A stretch of DNA of 43,317 nucleotides from Paraburkholderia sp. (GTDB taxonomy: Bacteria; Pseudomonadota; Gammaproteobacteria; Burkholderiales; Burkholderiaceae). Below are positions 1 through 7,892 of the stretch, in pieces (the first letter of the stretch is position 1; each line of letters opens with the position of its first letter). The translations under genes and the position numbers were made by a program. The DNA is taken from contig NZ_JAMFSB010000108.1 of NCBI RefSeq assembly GCF_026225065.1, positions 1 to 43,317 of the forward strand, given 5' to 3'. The notes under the pieces were generated by a model that was given only the letters and a program-made list of their open reading frames with translations, did not search any database and was not told the origin of the DNA.

Positions 1-1
1 G

Positions 2-862
2 CTTAGGCTTGCTGATAACGTTGCCGAACCTGAGATTGTCGAGCGCGCGGCTAAGGCGGAACGGCAGCAGACGCCGTCCGAACCCATGCTGCAATTGAAC
101 GGCGTCGCGAGACACTTTGGTAGCCTCAAGGTGCTGCAAGGCATTGACCTTGAGGCTAACGCGGGTGAACTGGTCGGCCTCATCGGTCCCAACGGAGCCG
201 GCAAAACGACGCTGATGCGGTGCATGAGCGATGGCGCCGAACGCTCCGCAGGAACGGTCGTGCTGTGCGGCAACGATATCCGGCAGCTGGCGCCGGAGCG
301 GTGCGTGCATTTCGGGTTAGGGCGCAAGTTCCAGAATGCAAATGTGTTCGAGAGCCTGACGGTGGCGGAATGTTTGAGGATCGCGAGCGCGATCGTCGAA
401 CGGCCTTCGCTCATCCGGCGCTCGGCGACCCTCGCCTTACCGCCGTATGCGATCGAGGTTATCCGTACCACTGGACTCGACCGGAAGTTGAGCGCGGTCG
501 CAAAGGATCTGTCGCACGGCGAACAGCAGGCGCTGGAGCTGGCAATGGTGCTCGCCCTGGAACCACGGATCGTGCTGCTCGACGAGCCTACGGCCGGGTT
601 GACGAAAACTGAGCGCACGCAGATCGGTGACGTGCTGGCCGCATTAGCGCACCGGTATCGGCTCTGCTGTCTGCTGGTGGAGCACGACCTGGACTTCGTT
701 GCAGAGGTTGCCACGCGTATCGTCGTCCTGCATCAGGGGCGTATTGTGATGCAAGGCTCCTTCGACGAGGTGGTCAACTCGGAACTGGTCAAGACAATCT
801 ATGCCGGGACGGCGCAGGGTACGGGACCAGTCGGCGATGGTGTCCACGGGGAGGCGTTATGA
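2..862 (+). CDS. ABC importer ATPase (LivG/UrtD type), probably the C-terminal half of a permease-ATPase fusion
   Basis: This is an ATP-hydrolysing subunit of a branched-chain amino acid / urea / amide type ABC importer at the inner membrane. Counting from the ATG at 86, Walker A GPNGAGKTT is at residues 34-42, signature LSHGEQQ at 142-148, Walker B IVLLDEP at 162-168 and the switch His at 200. The GRKFQ..NVFE stretch at 79-88 is typical of UrtD. The frame stays open to the left edge: codons 2-85 read as an Ala/Glu-rich linker without a stop, and no clear ribosome site precedes the ATG. Permease-ATPase fusions are common in this family, so the gene probably continues leftward; a separate 258-aa protein from 86 remains possible. 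It overlaps the next ATPase by 4 bases. Confidence 0.85.
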   Translation, partial: LRLADNVAEPEIVERAAKAERQQTPSEPMLQLNGVARHFGSLKVLQGIDLEANAGELVGLIGPNGAGKTTLMRCMSDGAERSAGTVVLCGNDIRQLAPERCVHFGLGRKFQNANVFESLTVAECLRIASAIVERPSLIRRSATLALPPYAIEVIRTTGLDRKLSAVAKDLSHGEQQALELAMVLALEPRIVLLDEPTAGLTKTERTQIGDVLAALAHRYRLCCLLVEHDLDFVAEVATRIVVLHQGRIVMQGSFDEVVNSELVKTIYAGTAQGTGPVGDGVHGEAL

Positions 863-1566
863 GCCAGAACGCGCTGGAACTCCGGGACGTGACAAGCGGA
901 TACCGGAGCTCAGTGGTACTCCGTAAGCTGTCGATGACCGTTGCCAACGGCGAAGCCGTCGCGCTGCTCGGCAAGAACGGCATGGGCAAGACCACGCTGC
1001 TCAAAACGATCATGGGCTATCTGCCGAAGAAGACGGGTGCGATCAGCGTCCGCGGGCAAGATATCACCCGCATGGCGCCACATCGGATTGCACGCGCAGG
1101 CATCGCCTACGCGCCCCAGGAACACGCCTTGTTCCAGGATCTCAGCATTCGTGACAACCTGCGCATCGGGCTTGAGAAGGCCTCGGTGTTCGAGGAACGC
1201 TTTGAGCAGATCGAGCCGGTTTTCCCGGTGTTCACGAGCCGGCTGAAGCAGTTCGCAGGCACGCTTTCCGGCGGCGAGCAAAAGATGTTGCTGGTTGCCC
1301 GCGCACTCATGATGCGCCCGTCGATCATTCTTCTCGATGAAATCACAGAGGGCCTGCAGCCGACCGTGATCGACCGCCTGGCCGAAGCGTTGCTATGGGA
1401 ACGCAGGCAGCACGGCACGACTCTCCTGCTGATCGAGCAGAACGTGCCTTTCGCATTGAAAGTCGCCGACCGCTATGCTGTGCTGAAGCAAGGCGAAATC
1501 ATCGACGATGGAAACGCGAAGGATGAGAGCGCGGCGGCATCGATCTTCGAGCACCTGCGCGTCTGA
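859..1566 (+). CDS. ABC importer ATPase, LivF/UrtE type
   Basis: Second ATPase of the same importer, 235 residues, the usual length for LivF/UrtE. Walker A GKNGMGKTT is at 38-46, signature LSGGEQ at 136-141 and Walker B IILLDE at 156-161. It is followed by TEGLQP, a mark of the LivF/UrtE branch. The switch position reads IEQN instead of IEHD, which is normal in LivF. The first codon overlaps the stop of the preceding ATPase gene (ATGA-type overlap at 859-862), so the two are translationally coupled and should form the heterodimeric motor of one transporter. Urea or short-chain amides are the likely cargo because an AmiC-like and an AmiR-like gene follow. That cargo is inferred from context. 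Confidence 0.88.
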   Translation: MSQNALELRDVTSGYRSSVVLRKLSMTVANGEAVALLGKNGMGKTTLLKTIMGYLPKKTGAISVRGQDITRMAPHRIARAGIAYAPQEHALFQDLSIRDNLRIGLEKASVFEERFEQIEPVFPVFTSRLKQFAGTLSGGEQKMLLVARALMMRPSIILLDEITEGLQPTVIDRLAEALLWERRQHGTTLLLIEQNVPFALKVADRYAVLKQGEIIDDGNAKDESAAASIFEHLRV

Positions 1567-1649
1567 CACGCCACATTTTATGAGGCATGATGAGCGCTGT
1601 GGAAGCAAACAGCTGCTCTACCGGCTAGAGCAATACAAGGAGGAACCGA

Positions 1650-2825
1650 ATGGCGACGAACTCGCGACACCCAGACGCCTCGCTGTCGGCTGACGCTGGT
1701 TGGCGCATCGGCGTCCTTTATTCCCGCACGGGCGTCACAGCTGCGACGGAATCGGAACATTTTTTCGGCACTGCACTGGCGATCGAAGAGGTCAACGCCG
1801 CAGGTGGCGTCGACGGGCGCCTGTTGGATCCGGTCGTGTACGACCCAAAGAGCGATCCGGATGAATATCGCCGCCTGGCCACCCGGATGCTGCAGGAGGA
1901 CGACGTCACGGTGATTTTCGGCTGTTCGACGTCGTCGAGCCGAAAGGCGGTGCTGCCGGTGATCGAGCGCAACAATGCGCTACTCTGGTATTGCTCCATC
2001 TACGAAGGCTTCGAGTATTCGCCCAATGTGATCTATACCGGGGCCGTGCCGAACCAGAACAGCATGCAGCTAGCCGCGTATCTGCTACGCAATCACGGCC
2101 GCCGCTTTTTTCTGGTGGGCACCGACTATGTCTATCCACGCGAGTCGAACCGGATCATGCGAGACATGGTCGAGCAGCACGGCGGTGAAATCGTTGAGGA
2201 AATCTATCTGCCCAGCGACGCAGATCCGGCGGCACTCAGAGAGGTGGTACTGCAGATCAAGGCGGTCGGACCCGACGTGGTGTTCTCCACCGTAATCGGT
2301 CGCGGTGCGCGGATTTTTTATCAGTTGTACCGCGAGCACGGTATCGATCCTGCGCAGATTCCGATCGCCAGCCTGACGATGGCGGAAGGTGAAACGCGGA
2401 TGATCGGCCCCGAGCTATGCGGGAGCCATATCATCTCCGCGAGCTATGTCAACACGCTGGACTATCCGGGTAACAAGCGTTTCCTGAGCTCGTGGCATGC
2501 ACGTTTCGGAGATCAACCCGCCAGCTTGTGGTCGGAGATGGCGTATAACCAGGTTCATCTCTTTGCGCTGGCCTTGGCTCGCACCCGAAGCCTCGACACT
2601 GCAAGACTGGTGGAAGCGATCCACGAGGTTGAATTCGATTCCCCTGAAGGCATGCTGAAAATTGATCCGGAGAACAACCACGCGATTTTGACTCCGCGTA
2701 TTGCGGTGTGCCGACCGGACGGCTCGTTCGACATCGTCTGGGAGGGGCGTGGCCCGATCAAGCCCGATCCCTATCTGACGTCGTACGGCTTCGCCGAATT
2801 CTGGCTCGACGGAGAACGGGCATGA
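1650..2825 (+). CDS. amiC: AmiC-like amide-sensing protein (periplasmic-binding fold, no signal peptide)
   Basis: A 391-aa type-I periplasmic-binding-fold protein. It strongly resembles Pseudomonas AmiC, the negative regulator that binds short amides and controls AmiR: shared stretches include RKAV.PV.ER, YEGFEYSPN, PNQNS, YPRESN and DVVFSTV. The N-terminus has no hydrophobic signal segment, so the protein should stay in the cytoplasm as a sensor and not act as the transporter's periplasmic receptor, which would be encoded upstream of the window. A strong ribosome site (AAGGAGGA) lies just before the ATG. Its stop overlaps the start of the ANTAR gene (2822-2825), as in amiC-amiR pairs. The ligand is not proven; amide or urea is likely. 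Confidence 0.88.
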   Translation: MATNSRHPDASLSADAGWRIGVLYSRTGVTAATESEHFFGTALAIEEVNAAGGVDGRLLDPVVYDPKSDPDEYRRLATRMLQEDDVTVIFGCSTSSSRKAVLPVIERNNALLWYCSIYEGFEYSPNVIYTGAVPNQNSMQLAAYLLRNHGRRFFLVGTDYVYPRESNRIMRDMVEQHGGEIVEEIYLPSDADPAALREVVLQIKAVGPDVVFSTVIGRGARIFYQLYREHGIDPAQIPIASLTMAEGETRMIGPELCGSHIISASYVNTLDYPGNKRFLSSWHARFGDQPASLWSEMAYNQVHLFALALARTRSLDTARLVEAIHEVEFDSPEGMLKIDPENNHAILTPRIAVCRPDGSFDIVWEGRGPIKPDPYLTSYGFAEFWLDGERA

Positions 2826-3442
2826 GCACGGGGGCTCGTCGGCTATTTGACGATTTGCGCACGCTGCGCGTCCTTGTGATTCACCCGCCCGGTGACGATC
2901 GCAGCGTTCTCGAAGAGCAGTTGCGGCGGATCGGTTGCCCTGTGCGCGTCTTGTGGCCGTTTCCGTCTCAACTTCCCGCTGATGTCGACGCAATATTCTT
3001 TCTCGTCGGTCCTGAGACGCGAAGCGCAGGAAACTGGTGTGCGGCCGATACCGAAGCGACGCTGATTGCTTTGTCCGACTACGAGAATCCAACCGCGTTA
3101 AAAATGCTGCTGGATACGCAGGCGCACGGCGTGATCACCAAACCGTACCGCTCCACCGGTATTCTTAGCACGCTGGTGCTTGCGCGCGCATCTTCCGGCT
3201 ATCAGCAGCGGTTGCACAGCAAGATCGGCAAACTCGAAGAGGCGATCAAGGCGCGACGCCATATCGAACGAGCGATTCGCATTCTGATGGAGGCGCACCG
3301 GTTAAGCGAAAGCGACGCATACGAGCATATGCGTTCGCGGGCGACGGGGCTTAGGGTGACGGTAGGGGAGATCGCTACGATGGTGATCGATGCACATGAG
3401 GCGATGGAGAAGCTTGGGCTGGGGAAGGGAACGGCGTTTTGA
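2822..3442 (+). CDS. amiR: AmiR-like ANTAR-domain transcription antiterminator
   Basis: A 206-aa protein with a receiver-like N-terminal domain (about residues 12-125), a coiled linker and a C-terminal ANTAR RNA-binding domain (about 138-192). ANTAR proteins bind paired stem-loops in a leader RNA and prevent termination. The receiver domain is a pseudo-receiver: the beta3 region has no obvious phospho-acceptor Asp, although the KP pair at 107-108 is kept. This matches AmiR, which is controlled by binding AmiC and not by phosphorylation. The ATG at 2822 overlaps the amiC stop; an in-frame start further upstream would lie inside amiC and is unlikely. The target leader is not visible in the window and may lie in front of the importer operon. 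Confidence 0.88.
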   Translation: MSTGARRLFDDLRTLRVLVIHPPGDDRSVLEEQLRRIGCPVRVLWPFPSQLPADVDAIFFLVGPETRSAGNWCAADTEATLIALSDYENPTALKMLLDTQAHGVITKPYRSTGILSTLVLARASSGYQQRLHSKIGKLEEAIKARRHIERAIRILMEAHRLSESDAYEHMRSRATGLRVTVGEIATMVIDAHEAMEKLGLGKGTAF

Positions 3443-3465
3443 ACTGGCGTAGTTCGCCAGTCAAA
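3438..3465. terminator. Candidate bidirectional terminator between amiR and pqiB-like genes
   Basis: Inverted repeat TTTGA-(A)-CTGGCG / CGCCAG-TCAAA, an 11-bp stem with one bulged A and loop TAGTT. The left arm contains the amiR stop codon. It fills most of the 34-bp gap between two convergent genes. No long T-run is present, so strength is uncertain. Confidence 0.5.
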
Positions 3466-3476
3466 CCCCGCGTACC

Positions 3477-5036
3477 TCAATGTCCGTCTGACTTCCCCCA
3501 GACGATCGCTTCCGGATGACGTTCCAGATAATCGGAAAGGGCATTGAGCGAGACAAGCGTGCGGCGCAGTTCGGTCAACGCCTCGTGAACGTCCGACTGC
3601 ATCGGAGAGTCCTGCTGCAGCGTGGCGTTGGCCGCATTGAACGACTGTGTGGCTGCCGTAAGCGAGGTGCGGGCCTGCGGGATCAGCTCCGTGTTGACCT
3701 GCTGAAACAGGGTATTCGCGTTCACGAGCGCCTTGTTCAGATTGCTGCCAAGTTGATCGAAGGGCACGCGATCCAGCTTGCTCACTATGCCGGCGAGCTG
3801 GTCCTGAAGCTCATCGAGCGCACTGGGTACGGTTGGAAGTTCGACCGGGCTGCGCCGGGTGTCGATGCTGGCAGCGGATACATGTGGGAAAAAGTCTAGC
3901 GCCACATAACGCTGGCCGGTCAGGACGCTCCCCATGCGCAATTGTCCACGCAGACCTCGAGCAACCATTTGACGCAGCAGCGCCTTGCCGGCTTCACTAT
4001 CGCCCTTTCCGAGTGCTTCCCGGTAACGTTGGCCGAGCCGATGGGGGTACAGATTGAGTGTTACGACCATATCGAAGCTATCACGCGACCGATTGAAGTC
4101 GACGTCGATCGCACTCACCCGGCCCAGCTCGACGCCGTGGAAGTCGACCGGTGCGCCGACTGACAATCCGCGCACCGATTGCGTGAACCGCAGGCTCACG
4201 GCGGCGGCCGGTCCGTCGTCGGCACGATGCATCGCGTCCTCGCGATTGGCAGCAAGATCAAACGCAGTGCCATCAGCAGATTGCGGCTGGGCAACCTGCA
4301 ATCGAGGCAAATCGAAAACGATGCCTCCTGAGAGGATCGTCGTCACCGACTGGGTGTCGAGTTTCAAACCGTTGGAATCGAGGCGCAAGTCGATTCCGCT
4401 CGCATGCCACCAATGCGTGGCCGCAGTAACGTATCGATCGTATGGCGCTTTCACGAAGACATCGATGTCGACCCGGGTGCCTCCCCCGGCTAGAGCGAAG
4501 CCGAGCACCTGTCCGACCTGTACGCGCCGGAAATAGACTGGCGCGCCCACATTGATCGATCCAAGTGATTCGGCATGCAGAACGAATCTCCTGCCGTCCT
4601 GGCCGCTAGTCAGTAAGGGGGGCGTTTCCAGACCGGCGAACTCTTTGCATTGTGTTGAAGAACTTCCAACATCGACGGCGATATAAGGACCGGAGATAAC
4701 CGTAGCCAGCCCGGAAATACCGGCTGTGTCGATCCGCGGACGGACGACCCAGAAGCGAGTGCCGCATGTTGCGAACCGCCTGGCGGAGCCATCAAGCTGC
4801 ACGGCTGCGAGCACACGCGTGCGGTCGTTCGAGAGTTGTAGTCCCGTCAGTTTGCCTATTTCGACATCCCTGTAACGCACACGGGTTTTACCAACCTCGA
4901 GCCCTTCAGCGGTGAGGAAGCTGACGCCGACTTCGGGACCCCGTTGCGTGAGCCGAGGAACAAGGAGTGCGAGACAAAGCAAAGCAGCGGCAAGCGGGAC
5001 GAGCCATACGGCCGAAGGTAACGGACGGCTTCGCAT
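3477..5036 (-). CDS. pqiB: PqiB-type MCE protein (three MCE domains)
   Basis: A 519-aa inner-membrane-anchored periplasmic protein of the PqiB/MCE family, which forms tunnels for lipid movement between inner and outer membranes. One N-terminal membrane segment spans about residues 9-28. Three MCE repeats follow at about 36-125, 148-245 and 278-383, each opening with the family pattern of a hydrophobic strand, GL.VG..V...V.IG. A helical C-terminal needle runs from about 400 to 510. Length is close to typical PqiB. The start ATG overlaps the stop of a 44-codon ORF (TGATG), which suggests translational coupling. No PqiA-type permease and no PqiC-like gene is adjacent, which differs from the pqiABC operon. 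The DUF3313 lipoprotein gene upstream may be its outer-membrane partner (inference). Confidence 0.88.
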   Translation of the reverse strand: MRSRPLPSAVWLVPLAAALLCLALLVPRLTQRGPEVGVSFLTAEGLEVGKTRVRYRDVEIGKLTGLQLSNDRTRVLAAVQLDGSARRFATCGTRFWVVRPRIDTAGISGLATVISGPYIAVDVGSSSTQCKEFAGLETPPLLTSGQDGRRFVLHAESLGSINVGAPVYFRRVQVGQVLGFALAGGGTRVDIDVFVKAPYDRYVTAATHWWHASGIDLRLDSNGLKLDTQSVTTILSGGIVFDLPRLQVAQPQSADGTAFDLAANREDAMHRADDGPAAAVSLRFTQSVRGLSVGAPVDFHGVELGRVSAIDVDFNRSRDSFDMVVTLNLYPHRLGQRYREALGKGDSEAGKALLRQMVARGLRGQLRMGSVLTGQRYVALDFFPHVSAASIDTRRSPVELPTVPSALDELQDQLAGIVSKLDRVPFDQLGSNLNKALVNANTLFQQVNTELIPQARTSLTAATQSFNAANATLQQDSPMQSDVHEALTELRRTLVSLNALSDYLERHPEAIVWGKSDGH

Positions 5037-5170
5037 CAGACGCCAATAACCAGAGTAAGGTAGACGAGTGACGCGAAGATTCCGGCCAACGTGCCTGACA
5101 CGTCTCTGGAGGCTACACCGCGCGTTTTTGCGATTTTCAAACCGTTAATTGAGTTGTGCCACCAGCGCAT
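5036..5170 (-). CDS. Small single-span membrane peptide (44 aa) bridging lipoprotein and PqiB-like genes
   Basis: An ATG-started reading frame of 44 codons not expected by length-based gene callers. The N-terminal half is basic (MRWWHN..., then LKIAKTR), and the C-terminal 21 residues (24-44) are an uninterrupted hydrophobic segment ending at the stop, as in a small inner-membrane protein with a cytoplasmic N-terminus. It overlaps the end of the DUF3313 gene by 26 bases, and its stop overlaps the PqiB-like start. An AAGGG stretch lies 5 bases before the ATG. In-frame TTG (5140) and GTG (5101) starts would give 34- and 21-residue versions. I do not recognise the family. A decayed pqiA end is an alternative, but the intact start and tight overlaps favour a real gene. 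Confidence 0.55.
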   Translation of the reverse strand: MRWWHNSINGLKIAKTRGVASRDVSGTLAGIFASLVYLTLVIGV

Positions 5171-5807
5171 CAGCACCCTTGTCCAGGCCGGTCTTTGCGG
5201 CGCCGAGCGAACCGAAGGCTGCCGGCAGATTCATGGCGTTCGGATATTGCTTCGAAACGTATGCTTTCAGCAGATGACCGCTCTCGCTGTCATAGACTTC
5301 AACTGCGTAGGACACCGAACCACTAAAGGCACCTTGACCACCGCGGACTGCCTGCACTCCGTTATACAGATTGCCCGCAAGGTCGAAATGCATGGCCTGT
5401 CCGACGAGCAACGTTGTCTTTTCGGCACCGGTCAGCGTCAGCTTGACCCGCAGGGTGTGAGGGCTGGCCTGATTGGCGGCGTCGAATCGCTTGGCCAGTT
5501 TCTGCGCGAATGTCTTTGCCATGTAGTCGGCAAGCGCTGTCTTGTCGGCGTCTTTCATGTCGCCAAACTGGTTATCGCTGCCTTGATACACGATGACGGG
5601 ATCGAGCATCACCTGCGTGTAGCGCGACCAGGTCACGGGGGATGTGTACCGGTAGGGAATCTTGACGGAATCGTCATCCCGGTTGCGCTGCAACTGTGAC
5701 GAAGAGGCGATGCCGTTGTAGGCGACGGGCTGCACGCTGGCGCATGCCGCGAGAGTCAGCACCGCCGTGACAGTGAAAAGAAGCGGGACGAGTTTATGCT
5801 TGAACAT
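5145..5807 (-). CDS. DUF3313-type outer-membrane lipoprotein
   Basis: A 220-aa predicted lipoprotein: lysine-containing N-terminus, hydrophobic core, and lipobox L-A-A-C with the lipidated Cys at position 22. The Ser after the Cys favours outer-membrane sorting. The mature part resembles the DUF3313 family of unknown function (YRYTSPVTWSRYTQVMLDPV near residue 52 is a recognisable block). It is the first gene of a minus-strand cassette with the small membrane peptide and the PqiB-like gene. By analogy with PqiC, which is also an outer-membrane lipoprotein working with PqiB, it could be the outer-membrane docking partner, although it is not a PqiC homologue by eye. Family assignment is from memory. 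Confidence 0.78.
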   Translation of the reverse strand: MFKHKLVPLLFTVTAVLTLAACASVQPVAYNGIASSSQLQRNRDDDSVKIPYRYTSPVTWSRYTQVMLDPVIVYQGSDNQFGDMKDADKTALADYMAKTFAQKLAKRFDAANQASPHTLRVKLTLTGAEKTTLLVGQAMHFDLAGNLYNGVQAVRGGQGAFSGSVSYAVEVYDSESGHLLKAYVSKQYPNAMNLPAAFGSLGAAKTGLDKGADALVAQLN

Positions 5808-5902
5808 GCTGTGTTCCTGAAAGGGCAGGTTGGGCGCCGACTGGCGTTTGGTTGGAGCGAGAGCCGATGTGGCCGCAGAGTACCATCACCTTTATTGAAT
5901 GT

Positions 5903-5920
5903 AAACCGTCTATCCGGTTT
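5903..5920. promoter_or_regulatory. Candidate TetR operator in the divergent intergenic region
   Basis: Perfect inverted repeat AAACCG-TCTATC-CGGTTT within the 290-bp gap between the DUF3313 gene (minus) and the tetR gene (plus). A TATAAC box at 5929-5934 could be a -10 element for rightward transcription, which would put the repeat over the -35 region. The geometry fits a TetR dimer site controlling both directions; no binding data. Confidence 0.5.
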
Positions 5921-6097
5921 GTTTGTTGTATAACCGAGAGCGTACAATTCCACCGCTCGCACGAGCGCTTGCCGGGCGGGACCCTGCGGGACGGCTCGCT
6001 GAGATTGAGTTACTGCACCGGATTACTTGCCAGACATGTTCGCGACGCGGCGGCCTTAGGGGCATGCCGAATCGTCGCGACGCCATCAAACTCGATA

Positions 6098-6694
6098 ATG
6101 GACAACCAGACCCGTTCAGAGATTTCCCGCAAGAAGGCGATTGAAGCCGCTCTTACCATTCTTAGCCGCGATGGTGTTGGCGGACTGACATTCGATTCAT
6201 TGTCGCGCGAAAGTGGTATTAGCAAAGGCGGATTGCTGCATCAGTTCCGTACAAAGCAGGGGGTGCTTAGCGCATTGCTGGAGCATCAGCGGCTTCAGTT
6301 CGAGCAGATTGCGCGAGACTATATGGCGAATGAGGGTGCGGCCAAGGCCGAACCGACCCTGGCGGCGCAGATTGCGATTTACCGGGAGGCGGTGAAGCAG
6401 CCGCATTCGGTGGCACGGGCTGTTCTGGCGGCGCTTATCGAGAGTCCGAATTTGCTTGAAGAGAGCAAGGCGAGCGACGAAGCGAAAATGAAGGCGCTGC
6501 ATGCGGAGGCGAGTGATCCGGATTTGGCGCTATTGCGGTATTTTGCTGCTAGCGGGATCGCGTTTCATTCGTTGTTGGGGCTTTCGCCGTTGAGTGATTC
6601 CACCAGGGATGGGTTGTTTGAGCGGCTGCTGGATGAAGATCGGTGGCGGCCCGCACTGGCGGGGCCCAAGGGGAAGAAAAAGGCTGGCAAGTAA
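6098..6694 (+). CDS. TetR/AcrR-family transcriptional regulator
   Basis: A 198-aa TetR-type repressor. The helix-turn-helix lies at about residues 13-58 (AIEAALTILSRDGVGG, then the turn/recognition helix ISKGGLLHQF at 41-50). The remaining helices form the usual ligand and dimer domain, and the C-terminus is Lys-rich (KGKKKAGK). The ATG at 6098 gives the normal short N-terminal arm before helix 1; the frame is open further upstream, but that part is not TetR-like. The gene is divergent from the DUF3313/PqiB cassette with an inverted repeat between them, so it probably represses itself and that cassette. Ligand unknown. Confidence 0.85.
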   Translation: MDNQTRSEISRKKAIEAALTILSRDGVGGLTFDSLSRESGISKGGLLHQFRTKQGVLSALLEHQRLQFEQIARDYMANEGAAKAEPTLAAQIAIYREAVKQPHSVARAVLAALIESPNLLEESKASDEAKMKALHAEASDPDLALLRYFAASGIAFHSLLGLSPLSDSTRDGLFERLLDEDRWRPALAGPKGKKKAGK

Positions 6695-6857
6695 TTGCCG
6701 CCCGGCGCGGTAGTGGTGGTCTTAGCCTGCAGGCAAAACAACCCGCCTATATGTCACCCACATGACACGACCCACGCGCCACCCCTTCCTTCAGCTATAT
6801 TGCTAAAGCAAAGCGCAAGCCGTCTCCAATAACCTTGCAAACCACACCGGCGTCGCC

Positions 6858-7892
6858 ATGCAGGCTCTCAGTTTCCTACCCGACAGCTTCGCGGAATACG
6901 AGGATCTCAAAGCGATCCTCGACGCCGGCAGCGCAAGCTTCGACATCCGCACGGTTTGCGAGGCGCGCGTCCACGGCAGGACCTTTCCTGTCCTGACCGC
7001 GAGCATCGGCTCAAGCGATCCGCAAGCCCCAGCCATCGGATTCTTCGGCGGTATCCACGGGTTAGAGCGTATCGGCACCCAACTCGTACTCGACTACATG
7101 CGCTCGCTGCTGTCACGTCTCGAATGGGACGAACTGCTGGTGCGGCAATTGCAATCGGTTCGTCTTATCTTTATGCCCATCTGCAATCCGGGCGGCATGT
7201 GGGCAGCCACGCGCGCCAATCCGAACGGCGTCGATCTCATGCGCAATGCGCCGCAAGATGCCGACGAACGCGTGCCGCTGCTCGCGGGTGGCCAGCGTCT
7301 GGGCGCCTGGTTGCCGTGGTATCGCGGACGTCGCGGCGCACCTATGGAAGTCGAAGCTGCCGCACTGCTCAAGCTGGTCGACACTGAACTGACCTCGCGT
7401 CCTCTTAGCTTCGCGCTCGATTGCCACTCGGGTTACGGCTGGCGCGACAGCATCTGGTTTCCGTATGCGCGCACCCGAAAGCTGATGCCGCATCTGCCTG
7501 AAATGTACGCGCTCAAGACGATGTTCGAGCGAGCCCATCCTCACCATGGCTATGCATTCGAGCCGCAAAGCCATCAATATCTGCTGCACGGCGATCTATG
7601 GGACTACGCATATGACCGCGCGCCGTCGGAGAGTGTGTTTTTGCCGATGACGCTCGAACTCGGCTCGTGGCTATGGATCAAGAAGAACCCGCGCCAACTG
7701 TTTTCGCGGCAGGGTATGTTCAACCCGGTGAAAGCGCATCGTACGGCGCGTGTCCTGCGGCGTCATGCAAACCTGCTGGACTTCCTGACCCGCGCCGCCT
7801 TTGCGTGGCATCGCTGGCTGCCGCAGGGCAACGGACGTCAGCAGCTTCTGCACAATGCGATTCAGCATTGGTATCGGACGGCGGGTGAATGA
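6858..7892 (+). CDS. M14-family zinc carboxypeptidase-like protein
   Basis: A 344-aa protein with the signature residues of metallo-carboxypeptidases. Zinc ligands are HGLE (His67, Glu70) and His190 in DCHSGYG. The substrate-binding pair sits in NPNGVDLMRN at 121-130, and the probable general base Glu267 is in TLELGSW. No signal peptide is apparent, so it should be cytoplasmic, unlike digestive carboxypeptidases; it may trim a peptide, amino-acid amide or N-acyl amino acid, as in succinylglutamate desuccinylase-like relatives. The last four bases overlap the start of the alpha/beta hydrolase gene, so the two are co-translated and likely act on one substrate class. The exact substrate cannot be read from the sequence. 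Confidence 0.83.
   Translation: MQALSFLPDSFAEYEDLKAILDAGSASFDIRTVCEARVHGRTFPVLTASIGSSDPQAPAIGFFGGIHGLERIGTQLVLDYMRSLLSRLEWDELLVRQLQSVRLIFMPICNPGGMWAATRANPNGVDLMRNAPQDADERVPLLAGGQRLGAWLPWYRGRRGAPMEVEAAALLKLVDTELTSRPLSFALDCHSGYGWRDSIWFPYARTRKLMPHLPEMYALKTMFERAHPHHGYAFEPQSHQYLLHGDLWDYAYDRAPSESVFLPMTLELGSWLWIKKNPRQLFSRQGMFNPVKAHRTARVLRRHANLLDFLTRAAFAWHRWLPQGNGRQQLLHNAIQHWYRTAGE

Noticed and set aside
5036..5170. Reading the 44-codon frame as the last piece of a decayed pqiA gene
   Set aside because: No further PqiA-like sequence is found upstream, where an intact lipoprotein gene occupies the DNA, and the frame has its own start and ribosome site. It is kept as a small gene candidate.
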